NCBI RefSeq assembly: GCF_002994745.2
Contig: NC_037091.1
Span: forward strand, 32,366,612 to 32,430,611
Origin: Rosa chinensis
Lineage: Eukaryota; Streptophyta; Magnoliopsida; Rosales; Rosaceae
Direction of reading: 5' to 3'
DNA: 64,000 bases
The translations under genes and the position numbers were made by a program. Each line of letters starts with the position of its first letter. The stretch's first letter is position 1. Below the pieces are notes generated by a model. The model was not told the DNA's origin. It searched no databases and worked only from the letters and a program-made list of their open reading frames with translations. Of this stretch, positions 13,301 through 24,810 are shown one piece after another.

Positions 13301-14642
13301 CTAGGGAACTTATTAAGGTCAGTTTATTTAAGAATTCACAGAACAAAAAAATGATGTATAGCAAAGAGAGTCTTACCGACATGCAATGTAAAGACATGCA
13401 GCCTGTACTTGCTCTGACTTACGGCCCCTTGTGAAATTCCGCTCAATAGCAATCTTCACAAAAGCAAAGCAGATTCAGAAACTGAACAGTTCACAAGTTC
13501 TGTATAAAGAACCATATTGAATCTTAAATTCAAGTGATGGTGCACATACTCTATAAAAGCGTTTAGCTATGTCAATAATTTCTTCATTGTCTCCCATATC
13601 TAAAGCATTTCTCATACATCTCAATTCATATTCGGCTGCAAAAGCATAAAAACAAAAACGATAGATCGTTAATATGCCAATTCATCGTCATCTTCATTCT
13701 TCAGCAACTCCTGACCATCAATTCTTATGTAACTATGATAACATTTGAACATGATAAACTTCATTAAGATTTCAGAGCCTGAATCTGAAATTTAACCATC
13801 TAAACTTGTGAACAATTGAGTAACTCTGAAGAGCAAGTAAGCAACCAATAGGAACAGAGCGCCTATTTCAAAAGAACAAGTACCACAAACTGTGGTAAGA
13901 TTCCAAGGTCTGTAAACAAATGCAAAGTAGTTGCCTCCCTTGTATCCTCGTGCTTGGATGTCAAGTTTGTGAACAACTGGGTAAATGCATGAATCCAAAC
14001 GTAAAAGTACATACTCAACTCTAGTTTATCTGACCATAAAACTCTACTGCATAATCCCTTCAACTTGCACCTCTAACACCAGACCCTGACTTTACTTATC
14101 CACTGACCCAAACACCAGTGCAAAATTTCAATTATCCTTTTCAGAAGACTGTACATATCTCCAAGGAATCCTAGTCTAATGGCATACAGTGACTACAAGA
14201 AAAGCTTGAACAAGCCAAACATTGAAAGAACGAAAAACGCAAGAAAACAGACCATTTTCGAGTATCCTTTCGCGAGAAGCTGAGATTTCGCTTTCCCTGG
14301 AGCGTACATATCTTCCAGCCAATTGGCTCTGCAAAATACACACAACAACATCAACCCAGTGATACTCAAGAACAACAGATATGTAGAAGAAGACCCAATA
14401 ATACCTGGCCCGCCGCATTCTTAACGAAAGTGGGTTCCTCAGAGAAAATGTGATCCTCTAAAACCTTGCCACATCCGGAACACCATCTACAAAAACAATC
14501 AAACAATTACAGTTGCAAACAACAATAAAGCAATCAAGTTTAATGGAGATAGAGAAACAAAAAGGGTGAGTGAGACAACTCACAGTCTACCAGCATCGCT
14601 GGTTCCTTCAACATTTTTGACACAGAAAGTACACCATACCAT
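4369..14642 (-). CDS. BRF1: TFIIIB subunit BRF1, 16 exons, 3' end off-window
   Basis: RNA polymerase III initiation factor that bridges TFIIIC, TBP and the polymerase in the nucleus. Exons, from the ATG: 14642-14584, 14486-14405, 14328-14253, 13635-13550, 13453-13377, 11719-11663, 11372-11260, 10962-10883, 10771-10685, 10289-10209, 8714-8541, 8463-8299, 6944-6872, 6431-6343, 6115-6035, 4479-4369. All junctions are GT-AG and phases agree, giving 497 open codons. Seen: N-terminal zinc ribbon (MVWCTFC, then LWCSGCGK); two cyclin-like folds at about residues 70-270 with SMKRDWMQ and PSGLCGAALYISA; a Cys-rich stretch (CEHKILCEHK, CQTCY); and the BRF1 TBP-binding block (SDIDDLEVDGYLLNEEGKRY) at about 425-450. 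The last visible exon ends KRKK at a good donor, so roughly the last 100 residues should lie left of the window. Exons 1-3 are duplicated downstream. Confidence 0.95.
7834..8165. repeat. tandem duplication in BRF1 intron 12
   Basis: A segment of about 160 bp (7834-7995) recurs at about 8002-8165 with moderate divergence. Shared blocks include AATTCATAGAAAT, AGCAGAATCATTGCTGCCTC and CAATCATGACTCC. It lies wholly in the intron between the exons ending at 8299 and starting at 6944. A similar but older pair is visible at about 11425-11500 and 11568-11645, around CAGTCAAAGTGTCATTACT. Confidence 0.75.
9302..9495. mobile_element. possible MITE remnant ending in (GT)n, BRF1 intron 10
   Basis: The stretch starts GGCCCCATTTGGGATTGC, a form common at plant hAT-type MITE ends, and runs through AGAAGCTGCTTTTGG into a (GT)11 tract at 9473-9494. 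I could not find a convincing opposite terminal repeat, so this is a guess from look. The surrounding 1.5-kb intron (8715-10208) shows nothing else. Confidence 0.3.
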
Positions 14643-15216
14643 TCTGGCTCCCCACTAAGACAGACAAGGGCAACACCAATTTGGTTGGTTGCCCACAAAA
14701 TTCGAAGGTGAAACAAAGTTGAACTGAACTGAGACAAGAGTTTAGTTGTTTTGGGTTGTTCTTGGACTTGGTATTCCGTCAGCAGTAGCAGTTACACGGG
14801 ACTTGAGAGACTCTCGTCTTTACAGGGTTTAGTGGGAGAATGGGTTTTTTCACTTTTTACTATCCCACGTTTCAGGGGAAACTGTGCGGTTTATAATTTG
14901 GATCTGGGTTCGGTAAATTGTCTCGCTCTGGTATTACCGCTATTAGAGAAGCGCCGATCAACTATTTTGTGTCCTTTTTTTCGTTCCATAACTATTGCTT
15001 CCATTTTGAATGGGGGAACCAAAATAAATTTGTTATTTCTGTAATAAGATTAATTGTCATTATTAATAGGAAAATACTTAAATGCATGCTTATACTTTAA
15101 TGCACAATCTTGTAAATATGTTTGTCATTATAAATGTACTTTTTTTTTTTTTGAGAATGTCATTATAAATGTACTTAATCACTACACTCGTTGCTAATTT
15201 TACACGTGTATAATGT
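14643..15216 (-). promoter_or_regulatory. BRF1 5' flank and presumed promoter
   Basis: This gene-free stretch lies upstream of the BRF1 ATG and is repeated next to the BRF1 exon copies at 43304-43570 and in part at 60905-61185. No clear TATA box shows at the expected distance, as is usual for housekeeping genes. Read on the minus strand, the conserved core includes the complement of TTGTCTCGCTCTGGTA (14928) and of AAGCGCCGATCAA (14949). Short plus-strand ORFs here are not supported. A T-run and a small direct repeat (TCATTATAAATGTACTT) lie at about 15124-15177. Confidence 0.5.
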
Positions 15217-15219
15217 TAA

Positions 15220-15585
15220 GAGCATCTTTAGCAACGGTAACTATTTTTGAGTCAAATTTTAGTTAAAGTAGTTAAAAAGTCATTTTTGCTAGTCGGAAAT
15301 ACATATGTATCAGTGCTCTCTATTTTAGCCTAATTTTGATTTATATTATTTTTTAAATGAAGATTAAATAGTTTAAATGTATTTACAAATTACATAAAAT
15401 AACTCAAAATGAATATTTTAAACTATAGAGAGCCTTATCTCGCTCTCCATATTTGGGAGCGAGATAGCTAAAAGTTATAATGGAAAGCCACTTAAAAGTC
15501 TGGCACAGCTGCTAAAATAGATAAAAAGTTAAACATGCTCTCTAAATTAGCTAAGAAGCCAGAATAGAGTCAGCTAAAGATGCTC
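15220..15585. mobile_element. Tourist/Harbinger-like MITE with TAA target duplication
   Basis: Terminal inverted repeat GAGCATCTTTAGC at 15220 and its complement ending at 15585, flanked by TAA on both sides (15217-15219, 15586-15588). The 366-bp length, lack of coding capacity and 3-bp TAA/TTA target fit PIF/Harbinger MITEs. Right-hand parts of the same insertion are kept in units 2 and 3 (ending 44790 and 62635), so it predates the array. Confidence 0.85.
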
Positions 15586-15662
15586 TAAGACCATTCAACT
15601 GTCACGCACTTTTTCAATTTATAGATGATTTCATTAAGAGTTTTAATTTTATAATTTATAAA

Positions 15663-17444
15663 GAGAAAATTTTAGGAACAGTGCATGAAGTTTGGTCCAC
15701 TATTAATTTTCGTACACAAAGTCACAAATTATGAACTTTGGTACACCAATTGTAAAACCCGACCCATTTCTCGTACATGACGTTAGTCACCCCGTTAGGC
15801 CGTATGCCATGCAAAAAGGTAGAATTGACATTTTACTAGAAACCCCTACCAATACTTAAGGCCCAAAGGTCCCAAAAAGTCAATCACATTTCTCTCTCCC
15901 TTATCTGTTCGATAGCCACAGTTCTGAGAGATCAGAACATGTATTGACTGTTGGGGCAGAGAGAATAAGAATAAGAGAGTGTACTTTATCATTTTTACAG
16001 CTGATAGCGAGGTAAAAAGTGATAGAAAATCACTGGAGGTATTTCAAATTGGGAAGAGATCCACCTATATTCCGAGGAATGTGAAAAAGCTACTTCCTTT
16101 TTTATCGATTTGTTAGCTTTCGATGGTTTTGTCTCCATATATGGGTGTTGTCGTTGTCATTAGTGTGGTCCAAAAGACTCCTTATTTGTTTATCAAGGTC
16201 AAGGTCAAAGATTGACTATCTAGGGTTTGTGAATACTGTTTATTTAGGGTTTTATTTTTGTCTTATTCTACCTCCTTTTATAAACCATCATTTTATTGTT
16301 GGTGAATCTGGTTGAGATTGGTTGGGGATTTAAATGAATTTCTAGTTTGGTGGCTATTAACTGGGTTTGAAGTGAATGAAACGTAGGGGCCGTAAAGGCC
16401 TTCAATTTTGTGCTTTAAGGTGAGTAGAAACTATTGTCAGCCATTAATTGAAGTCCCTTAATGACTGCGTCAAAAGGAAACAACAGAAAAGCTGGGTTTT
16501 GTTATCAAATTTTCTTTTTTCAAAACTGCGTTTGTTTTTTACTGATGGTGTTCAAAGATTTGTTTGACCTTGATTTGTAGTGTTATGTATAGCAGCTAAA
16601 AGTGAGTTGTTTTCAATTGGACAGGTGGTGATTTGTTTGAAGTGAGGATTCATCATGGGGGTAGGTTTTATAGCAATGGAGGTGTATTCATCACGGGGGT
16701 ATGTTTTATAGCAATGAAGGTGTTAATAGGCAATACATGAAGGAGTAGTGTATGTGGATGGGGTTGACCCAAATAAAATCTCGGTTACTGGGTTCAACTA
16801 CTGGGCAAATGACCTAGGTTATACTCACGGTCCTATAATGTACTGGTATAGGATCCCAAGGAGTGAACCAGGAACTGGCTACCTACCAGTTGTGACTGAT
16901 GCAGATACTATGGATATGCTGTAATTTATCCCTTCTAGAGATAGGATTTTGGATGTGTACTTTGTGTGTTTAGCTGGAAGGAGGCATTTTCAGGACTAGG
17001 AGTTGGATCATTTTGATGATGAGGTGGACCACCTGCTATACCTTGGGCACTTCATTGAAGATTTGCCTTTATCATCAGCACTTGAAGAGGAACAATTGGG
17101 TTTTGTTGGTGAAGATGCAGTCCAGGCTAGAAGTGATGTTGAGGACCATGTAATGGGGCAAGATGGAGGAAACAGACATTGATGAACAGTAGCCAAATTT
17201 CTGCCATGAACCATTGCTACAGCATTTTCAGACACAAAAGGTGCTAAAATGGAGGGAAAAGCTGTACAGATGGATTTACACCTAAAAAATTGCCACGTTT
17301 CACACCTTCTAATGGCATCATTAACGTCGTGTACAAGTCTTTGGTCGGGAACAAATGTTCATGTACCAAAGTTCATAACTTGTGACTTCGTGTACGAAAA
17401 TTAATAGTGGGCCAAACTTCATGCACTGTTCTTAAAATTTTCCC
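15663..17444 (+). mobile_element. Mutator-like element with 9-bp target duplication
   Basis: Inverted ends of about 90 bp: the left end reads GAGAAAATTTTAGGAACAGT and the complement of the right end GGGAAAATTTTAAGAACAGT. The 9-bp duplication ATTTATAAA flanks it (15654-15662 and 17445-17453). The sites at about 19240, 44870 and 62710 are uninterrupted, confirming the ends. At about 16640-17010 translated traces resemble the N-terminal plant MURA region (glycine-rich HHGG, then IPRSEPGTGYLPVVTDADTM), broken by stops such as TAA at 16922. There is no transposase core, so this is an internally deleted, non-autonomous 1.78-kb copy. Long terminal repeats and 9-bp targets are the hallmark of MULEs. 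Confidence 0.93.
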
Positions 17445-17704
17445 ATTTATAAATATTTTGGGCAATTCATGTTATGGTGAAACTTGTAACACCAAATGAG
17501 CGCTTGAGCTTTAGGATTTGGGGTTTTCATATCCAATAGTTTAGGGTGTGTCTCCACCCTCTGTGGTGAGTTTTTCTTTGAGCTTTGTCTCAGATCTGAG
17601 GCTTTATGTCTCATTTTCATTATCGTTTTCTTTGCTCTAGCCTAATTCCTCTCCAAATGCCCATATTTACTTTCTCTTCTCTCATCCTCATACAGCTCCA
17701 CCTC

Positions 17705-19185
17705 CAAAGGCGTAGCTACACACGGGCTCCAATGGGCTACAGCCCACCCGAAATTTTGAAAAAAAATTACTTAGTAGCTTAATTTTAGTTAAAAAAATTA
17801 AATATTAAAAACTAGCTCACCCCAAATTTTTATACTTAGCCCATATATTATTAAAATTAGTCTATATATTTTCTTTTTTCTTTTTTTAGTCACATATATA
17901 TTATTTCTTTTCTTGAAGTATTTGATTTTATTTTATTTTCTATTCTGCTTTAAAAGACATAGTCCCATAAAAAGCTCTTTTTTTATTTTTTTTATTTTTA
18001 TTTTTTAAGTAAGGGTGGTTCTAGTTGAACCTCCTAATTTGCTCTTTGGACCTCCCATCCCAATTTTTTTTCAACAAACTTCCTATTTTTCCTTGTTTGT
18101 ATTTTACTTTTTTTTTTTTATACCTCCTACTATGATACGTTCAGTTCCTTTGAACATCAATTTTTTTTATCTTTGTCCGGTAAGGAACTGTATACATAGA
18201 GAGGAGAGGAAGGATTAATATATGACCACACTACCAACTTTAAAGTCTAAACTTTATACAACTTTAAAGTCTAAACTCTTTTTCAATTAAGGTTTGGGAT
18301 TATAGATTTGCTTGTTTTTGCTGATCAATTGGCTTTTCGTTTTATCCTTTAATGCATTGTTAGAGTAGTGTTTGTGTGCTACTTGATTTTATAATAGATA
18401 GTTGCTTACTTGATTTTATTGTTGCATTTGTCAATTGGTGATGGTTACTACTTAGGTATTTAAATATAATGTCTAATCATAATCGACCAACCAAGAAAGC
18501 AAAAACACTTGATTCATGGCTCAAGAAAATAAGAGAAGATCAGAATAACAATACACCCCACATCTAATGAGCATCATCATGTTAGTTCTCCTATACTCGA
18601 GCCTGGAGAGTTTGTTCCTACTACTCCTACATCCAATATTGATAGTACAATACTCAATGAGCATCATCATGTCACATCTCCAATACCAGAGCCTAAAGAA
18701 TTTGTTCCTATTATTGATTCAACACGTAGAGATTCTATTCCTACTCCTCCCGCATCCAGTACTGATAGTGCAGTACTCAATGAGCAACCTCATGTCACAT
18801 CTCTAACTCTTGAAGATATAGATTTTGTTGTTGGTGATTTGGAACGAGATCCAGGGAAACGAATTCAGATATATGAATATCCTGTTAATCAGCGTTACCA
18901 TATTCGACGTGGTTATATATAGTTGGAGCCATATTAACCTAAACTTTTTGAGTATCCAAGAGTTCGGTCAGGAAACCAATATCGTAGGTTCAATTATTCT
19001 TGGTTCACAGATTGGTCATGGTTAGAGTATTCTCCTTCTAAGAATAAAGCATTCTACTTTCCGTGCTTTCTTTTTGCAAAGGGTCCAAAAGTGAATCCTG
19101 CACTAACTATTGATGGGTTTAATGACTGGAAAAGAGTTAAAGATGGAAGGAATTGTGTATTTTTAAATCAGGAATTGTGTATTGT
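17705..19185 (+). mobile_element. hAT fragment with ZMYM/TTF-type transposase N-terminus
   Basis: The left edge starts AAAGGCGTAGCTACACACGG, like ends of plant hAT elements of the TTF/ZMYM1 type. From 18469 a broken ORF begins with MSNHNRPTKKAKTLDSWLKK and ends near 19170 with sequence resembling the TTF zinc finger start (FYFPCFLF, then FNDWKRV). It has a frameshift near 18567 and a stop at about 18920. No transposase core follows: at about 19186 the sequence returns to unit spacer. It is therefore a 5' fragment, flanked by a direct duplication of the spacer (see the next entry). Confidence 0.7.
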
Positions 19186-19491
19186 CACGCACTTTTTCAA
19201 TTTATAGATGATTTCATTAAGAGTTTTAATTTTATAATTTATAAATATTTTGGGCAATTCATGTTGTGGTGAAACTTGTAACACCAAATGAGCGCTTGAG
19301 CTTTAGGATTTGGGGTTTTCATATCCAATAGTTTAGGGTGTCTCCACCCTCTGTGGTGAGTTTTCGCTGAGCTTTGTTTCAGATCTGAGGATTTATGTCT
19401 CATTTTCATTATCGTTTTCTTTGCTCTAGCCCAATTCCTCTCCAAATGCTCACATTTACTTTCATTTCTCTTATCCTCATACAACTTCCAC
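19186..19491. repeat. spacer segment duplicated around the hAT fragment
   Basis: GTCACGCACTTTTTCAATTT and the following 300 bp occur twice in unit 1: once as 15601-15662 plus 17454-17704 (split by the MULE), and again here. Units 2 and 3 have one copy each (44806 and 62650 onward). The hAT fragment lies between the two copies. The MULE is only in the first copy, so it inserted after the duplication, or the second copy came from a MULE-free unit. Confidence 0.85.
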
Positions 19492-19796
19492 CTCTCATGT
19501 TTTATCCCATCTTTTTCTCTTTTTTCCATAATCCCCTCACACTCGTTCTTGACCTGGGTATATACACCCAACTCTAAACTTAGGAATAGTTGTCGAACCG
19601 GTACTCCACCAATGTTTATGGACGTCACCGAACCAGTGACGTTGTGTTGCTTGGTGGTCTCCACCACCACGATTGTCGTTTTTATGTCCTTTGGTACCTT
19701 CTCGTGCAGACTGTTCGAGTATGGAGAATGATGGTGTACAATATTTAGAGTATCCACTAGCCAATATTGATGAGCTAGCAGATCTAATATTCCCAA
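19239..19796 (-). CDS. unidentified ORF, three copies in the array
   Basis: An open frame of about 185 codons on the minus strand, rich in charged residues in its middle (KREKDGIKHERWKLYEDKRN). No family recognised. No ATG opens the full frame; the most upstream candidate start is a TTG, and an ATG-initiated product would be shorter or spliced. A TATAAAAGAGG sequence (complement, about 19820-19830) lies 30-60 bp upstream. Related frames occur at 44819-45425 and 62706-63273 but are shifted there: those copies keep the C-terminal part open, with the N-terminal part in another frame. Similar lengths stay open despite substitutions, but with only three close copies this is weak evidence for selection. 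It may be part of an unrecognised transposon. Confidence 0.35.
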   Translation of the reverse strand: MGILDLLAHQYWLVDTLNIVHHHSPYSNSLHEKVPKDIKTTIVVVETTKQHNVTGSVTSINIGGVPVRQLFLSLELGVYTQVKNECEGIMEKREKDGIKHERWKLYEDKRNESKCEHLERNWARAKKTIMKMRHKSSDLKQSSAKTHHRGWRHPKLLDMKTPNPKAQALIWCYKFHHNMNCPKYL

Positions 19797-20510
19797 GTAG
19801 CTTCACCACTGCAAACCTCTTTTATACTCTCCTATACTTTTTAATCTCAAAACTTTATCCTACCAGAAGCTCTCTAACTCTTTCTATGTACGTCATAACA
19901 TTATACAACAATTAGCCATCACATCCCAAAAAACCCAGAACACTAGGCCTGGGAATTCCACACGGAGAAACCGATACTGATCCAGTCTTATCCGAGCCAA
20001 AATCGATCGGGTCGATATGAAAACTCATTTCACCTGCATCCCGAACCAAACCATACTGAAATCTGTGTAAACGGGTCGGCACCGGTATGGGTCAAATACA
20101 TACCGTATTGTCCGACCCAACCTAAATTTTCTAACGGCTTAAATAGGAAACACGAGTTGTCGTAAGCTTCAACCCTAAATTCCCAATTGCTTCGCATTCT
20201 CAACTCAGACCCCAACTATAAAACAACTCAGCTTCCATCCCTAAAACAAAGGCTCTTTGTCCTCTCATAGAGACCAAATCAGAGTTCAAGCGTGAAGAAG
20301 TTAAGAGCCTTGATTTGACTCCAACTCGATTAGGCGATTAGCAGTAGCATCTCACCCTCTCAGTCTCTCAGATTTTTCAAGCCTCTCACTCTGAATCAAT
20401 GAAAAAATTGCAAGTCTCTCACTCTCAAATAATTTTTCTGTTTTCTTTCATGGCTCATGCTTTGTAGTTTGTAGTAGCAGTTGTGTTAACGAAGAAGAAG
20501 GTTTACACTT

Positions 20511-21706
20511 TGTTGATACCCAAATTTCCACAAGTTCAAATTTAACGAATGACAAGCAAAAGGGACGAGTCATCAACCTAGTTGAGCCTTCAAGCAAGCC
20601 CATTTCATGCCAAAAGGAAGCCTTCTAGTTAGCAAGAGATACAACAAGCCCAAATTCTCAAACAACTAACATGCCTCTTCAAAGCAGCCGATATGCTTAA
20701 TTACCACGCAATACACGTAGGCCCAAGCTACGTTTGGGGCTTATATGGCGGGATGTGGTGTGGAAGGTAACGGATCCTGTGAGGCCTATTATTAAGATAA
20801 AGTTCGTCAATAATTTTGGACTTGGGAACCAAAATTCATGCTTGACAGACCAAATTCTTAATATGGGATAGTGAGAGGGATGCAAAGCAGGCCCAACAAA
20901 ACCTAAAGCCCACTAGAATCATTTCACCCAAAGTCCATTAGATTAGTCTCTAGCCCAAAGCCCATTGGAGTCATCTCCTTCCCCAAACCAGAACGTCGTT
21001 TCTATCAAAAATGCTGCTGGGATCAATGCTTCACCATTTCTAGCAAGAACCTAGCATCTATGGAGAAGCTTCCTGATTCATATACCCAGCAACCCCGTTT
21101 CAATTTCCAATAGCCCTCTAACTCTGTGATCACAAGTTTCAATACCAGAAATTGAGGAACTAAAATCTTCAAAAGATCACAGCAGCACAATTTCTGGATG
21201 ATCACCCCTAAACCTGTGCCACCGCCCTTCAGTCTCCTAGCTTAAAGAAATTTCCATAGCTTTCACAATTTATCTTTCCAAAATTGAGAGTGGTGTCTAA
21301 AAACCCTCAGCCCTTGTCACCAACCTTCTTCTTCCACCTTCGTTATAAAAAGCTGGTCTGCTACTGTTGGAAAGCAAGCTAGAACGACCCAGAAACTTCA
21401 AACAAGAGATCAAGCTTCATGTCTAAAAAAACCTTGCCATCAATACCCAAATAGTCTTATCCCATAACCCAAAACCATGCCACTGCTGGAATTTCCTCCT
21501 CACTAAACTCATAGGCATCTAGCTCCCACACCATATCTACCTATAAGCTCTGTTCTCGTGAAATTAACTCCAATCGCTGCTGTTATCATCCAGCTGGTCA
21601 CAACGAAGTTGTTCTCAGGTCAAACCTTTGATCAATTTCGGGCCTAGTCTCGCTTAATCAAGAGGGCCCTGCTGCAAAAGATCCAAAACACAAACTTGCC
21701 CTCACA
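20511..21706. mobile_element. solo LTR nested in the hAT element
   Basis: Begins TGTTGATACC and ends CCCTCACA, flanked by CACTT on both sides (20506-20510, 21707-21711). The unit 3 hAT copy at about 63965 reads through this site without it. At 1196 bp with no internal region or coding sequence, it is what remains after LTR-LTR recombination of a longer retrotransposon. The start is of a kind often seen in gypsy LTRs, but I cannot assign the family. Confidence 0.9.
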
Positions 21707-22085
21707 CACTTTATAGAGATATGACCAAGTCACCATTGTTGAGCAATACTTTGAAATAGCAGTAGCTTTTACTTCTTATGGAGTTGTCAGCTATGATGGA
21801 AAGTTCATGTTATAATAGCAGTAGCTTTTACAGAGTTGTATGTTATGATGCAATGTTATATCATATCTAATTGTTGATTAATTTACTTATTTCAATTTAC
21901 TAGCTTGTAACATTTTTGTTGCTTAATTTACTTGTTTCAATTAAAAACAGTAAGAAGAGATCTCAAGTACAGAAATAAGCAGATTCTAGTCTAGTTGTTT
22001 CTTCAATTGGTACTTCTCCCTCAATCCTTGAGAAAGCAGAAGAAGATGTCACTCAAGCAAGAGCAAGAGCTCCATCTTCGTCTGA

Positions 22086-23910
22086 CAAGGTTAGTTGCAA
22101 TCCTCGAGCTGATAGAAAACGTAGTTCGGTGTGGGAGCACTTTGTGGAATACAAAGATGTAAAAGTCACTAAAGTGAAGGGTCAAGAAGATATTGTAGAA
22201 GAATTTAGGAGGGGTAAGTGTAGATATTGTCCTAAGGATTTTGTAAGAGACTATGCTTATGATTCTTACAAAAATGGGACTCAAGGAATAATTAGGCACA
22301 TAAACAAATCATGGAAGTATTATCCAGGAAGGAAAGCGATAGATAAAAATCAGAAAGTGCTTGCTGGTGATAAAAGTAAGGGTAATTCAATGAAAATGGT
22401 GGCATTTAATCATGATGAAGTTATGAAAGCTTGTGTTGAAATGGTTGTAGTTGATGAGCTTCCTTTTAGCTTCATTGAAAAGTAAGGGTTTAGGCATTTT
22501 TGTCATGTTGCAGTGCCAATGTTTAAGGTCCCTTGTAGGAAAACTTTGGTGAAACACTTTCATACATTGTATGCTAAGACGAATAAGAAGTTGAAAACTG
22601 ATTTAGCACACTATAGGGTCTGCCTAACTACTGACACTTGGACAAATATTGTTCAAAATTTCAACTACATGGTGCTAACAACACATTTTATCAATGATGA
22701 GTGGGAAATGCATAAGAGGATAATCAATTTTTGCACTATTTCTAACCATAGTGGGAATTCCATAGGTCTTTTGATTGAGTCTTGTTTACTTCAATGGGGG
22801 ATTAACAAGGTTTTAACCATCACAGTAGATAGTGCAGCAGCCAATAAGTGTGCTATTGAGTTTGTGAGGTCCAAACTTAACAAAAGAGAAAAATCAGAAT
22901 CAATCTTAAGGTTTGTTAGGTGTACATGCATGTTAGGTGTACTTCCCATATTTATAATTTGATTGTTGGAAGTGGGCTGAAGAGATTGAATAGAGTAGTG
23001 CTAGCCATTAGAAATGCGGTGAAGTTTGTTAGGTCTTCACCAACAAGGTTGGATAGCTTTAAAGTATGTGTAGAGTAGGAACAGATCCCTTGGAGAGGCT
23101 TGGTTGTTATGGATGTTCCCACGAGGTGGAACTCAACATTCTTAATGTTGGAAGCTGCCTTGAAGTTCAAAGCAACCTTTGCAAGGATGGAGGAGCAACC
23201 AGATAGCGGCTTTTCAGCCTATTTCAAAGAGCCTGAGGAAGAGTATGATGAGGAAGGAAATTTGGTTCCAAGCAAAGGCAAGAGGCCTAGAGTAGGGCCT
23301 CCATCCGATGAATAATGGGATAAGGTGGAAGCATTTGTGAAGTTTCTTAGGGTGTTCTATGAAGTTACTCTAAGAGTTAGTGCAAGTAATCTTCCCACAA
23401 TCCATACCACTTTTCATGATGTGTTGTCAATCAAAGAGAGGCCCCTACAAAGAAGAGAGGTCAAAGAGAGGTTGAAAGCTTATCTTCACAAAGGACTATA
23501 ACAAGTACTGGTAGCAGAGGAAGACAATCTTACATCAATGATTGGAGAAAAGTAGTTTTTGAGCTTGATGAGGCTGTGGTTTCACATGAAGTAGATAAAT
23601 ACCTACTGGACTCTCTTGAATTCACAAATGAGAAGGAAGGGTTTGAGTTCCCAATTATGTTATGGTGGAAGATCAATGGACCCAAATACCCTATACTTGC
23701 AACAATAGCCAAAGATATTTGTTCAAGTTTCAACAGTTGCATCGGAGTCTGCTTTTAGCGCTCACCGGAGGAAGAGTTCATTGACTCCTAAATTTGTCGA
23801 AGCATTGATTTATCTACAAAGTTGGTTGAGGGGGAATGATATTAGATGCATAGAAGATGCACCATGCATCAAAGATTATGAGTTCTATGAAAAGTTTGAG
23901 AAAGGTAAAG
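22086..23910 (+). pseudogene. BED-type hAT transposase remnant
   Basis: A BED zinc finger (VWEHF, CRYC, IIRHINKS) spans about 22126-22310. The RNase H-like core follows at 22513-22962 with LTTDTWTN and TITVDSAAAN, which place the first two catalytic aspartates. VPTRWNSTFLML is at about 23110. The C-terminal hATC dimerisation region (LWWKINGPKYPILA, SSLTPKFVEALIYLQSWLRG) is at about 23590-23835. The frame is broken by a stop at about 22484, a frameshift near 22960, a stop at about 23314 and a shift near 23740. Normal hAT transposases run 600-700 residues in one frame, so this copy is dead. Confidence 0.92.
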
Positions 23911-24810
23911 AATTCTAATTTTCTGTGTTTGTGTTTTTACGTTTCAATTTGTGCAATTATGTTTTACATTCTGATATCAGTTTCTTGTGTTTTGTACTTT
24001 GGTATGTAGATCATGGAACCTTAATCTCTTTAGGCTCTTGTCCTCCTCCAAAAGCTAAGGGAAAGAATGGTACCGAAACTGATGATGAAGTAGTTGAAGT
24101 CGGTGAAGATGACTCTAAAGAAATGTTGTCTGATGATTTAGAAAACAATTGTTGGTGATCAGTTTCTGACTTTTTGTTTTCTGCAACAAGCATGGACTTC
24201 TTAGGCTTTCAGTTTTCAGTTTTCAACTTGAACATTTCATATTTTTATGAACTTATTTAGCCGTTTAGGCATTTGGCTACTGAATTTCAATTTGTCTAAG
24301 CTATTGAACTAATTTCAATTCACTACTGTGGTTTGTGAACATTACTACTGTGGTCTGTGAACTTATCTACTAGACTGATTTTATTATGTGAGATTTGTTA
24401 TTCACTTATTTTAGTTATTTGTAGTTCTAAGTTCTTTTTTATTTGGGTTCGAGTCACCATAGGGGTAGGAGTGAAATCCTTTGATCATTTTTTTTTTAAA
24501 GTTCTTTTTTATTTGCATTTTGGACAGAAATGTGCATGAAGTAATTCACTGGAGAACTAATTAGGAAGGCATGCAAATTTACAATGCTGCACTTTTTTAG
24601 GTTTCTGGAAGTTCTGTCATTTAGAACTGTTGAAATTGTTTGGTACCGAAATTGTACCCAACCAATCTGTTTAGGGACTGATCGGCATCCTTGATAAAAT
24701 TCCGGTATCTCGAACAGAGCTGAGCCAAACCGATCCCAGGACTACAGAACACAGTTGAGGAAGGGCTTACCTGTTTACTAATTGTATACCTGTGAAAATC
24801 CAATCAGTAT

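Larger units (their letters stand above)
19944..24744 (+). mobile_element. 4.8-kb hAT transposon with 8-bp target duplication
   Basis: Terminal inverted repeats TAGGCCTGGGA at 19944 and the complement TAGTCCTGGGA at 24744. The 8-bp duplication CAGAACAC occurs at 19936-19943 and 24745-24752. Unit 2 has the unfilled site (TAGAACAC at about 47706-47713, then AAGTGAGGAAGGGC). The element carries BED-type hAT transposase remnants and a nested solo LTR. Unit 3 has the same insertion starting at 63402. The 8-bp target and BED transposase define hAT. Confidence 0.96.

Noticed and set aside
14751..15100. Plus-strand ORF of 97 codons upstream of BRF1
   Set aside because: It lies in the BRF1 5' flank and is not conserved in frame in units 2 and 3.
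16640..17240. An intact MURA transposase gene in the MULE
   Set aside because: Only N-terminal traces with stops; the catalytic core is missing.
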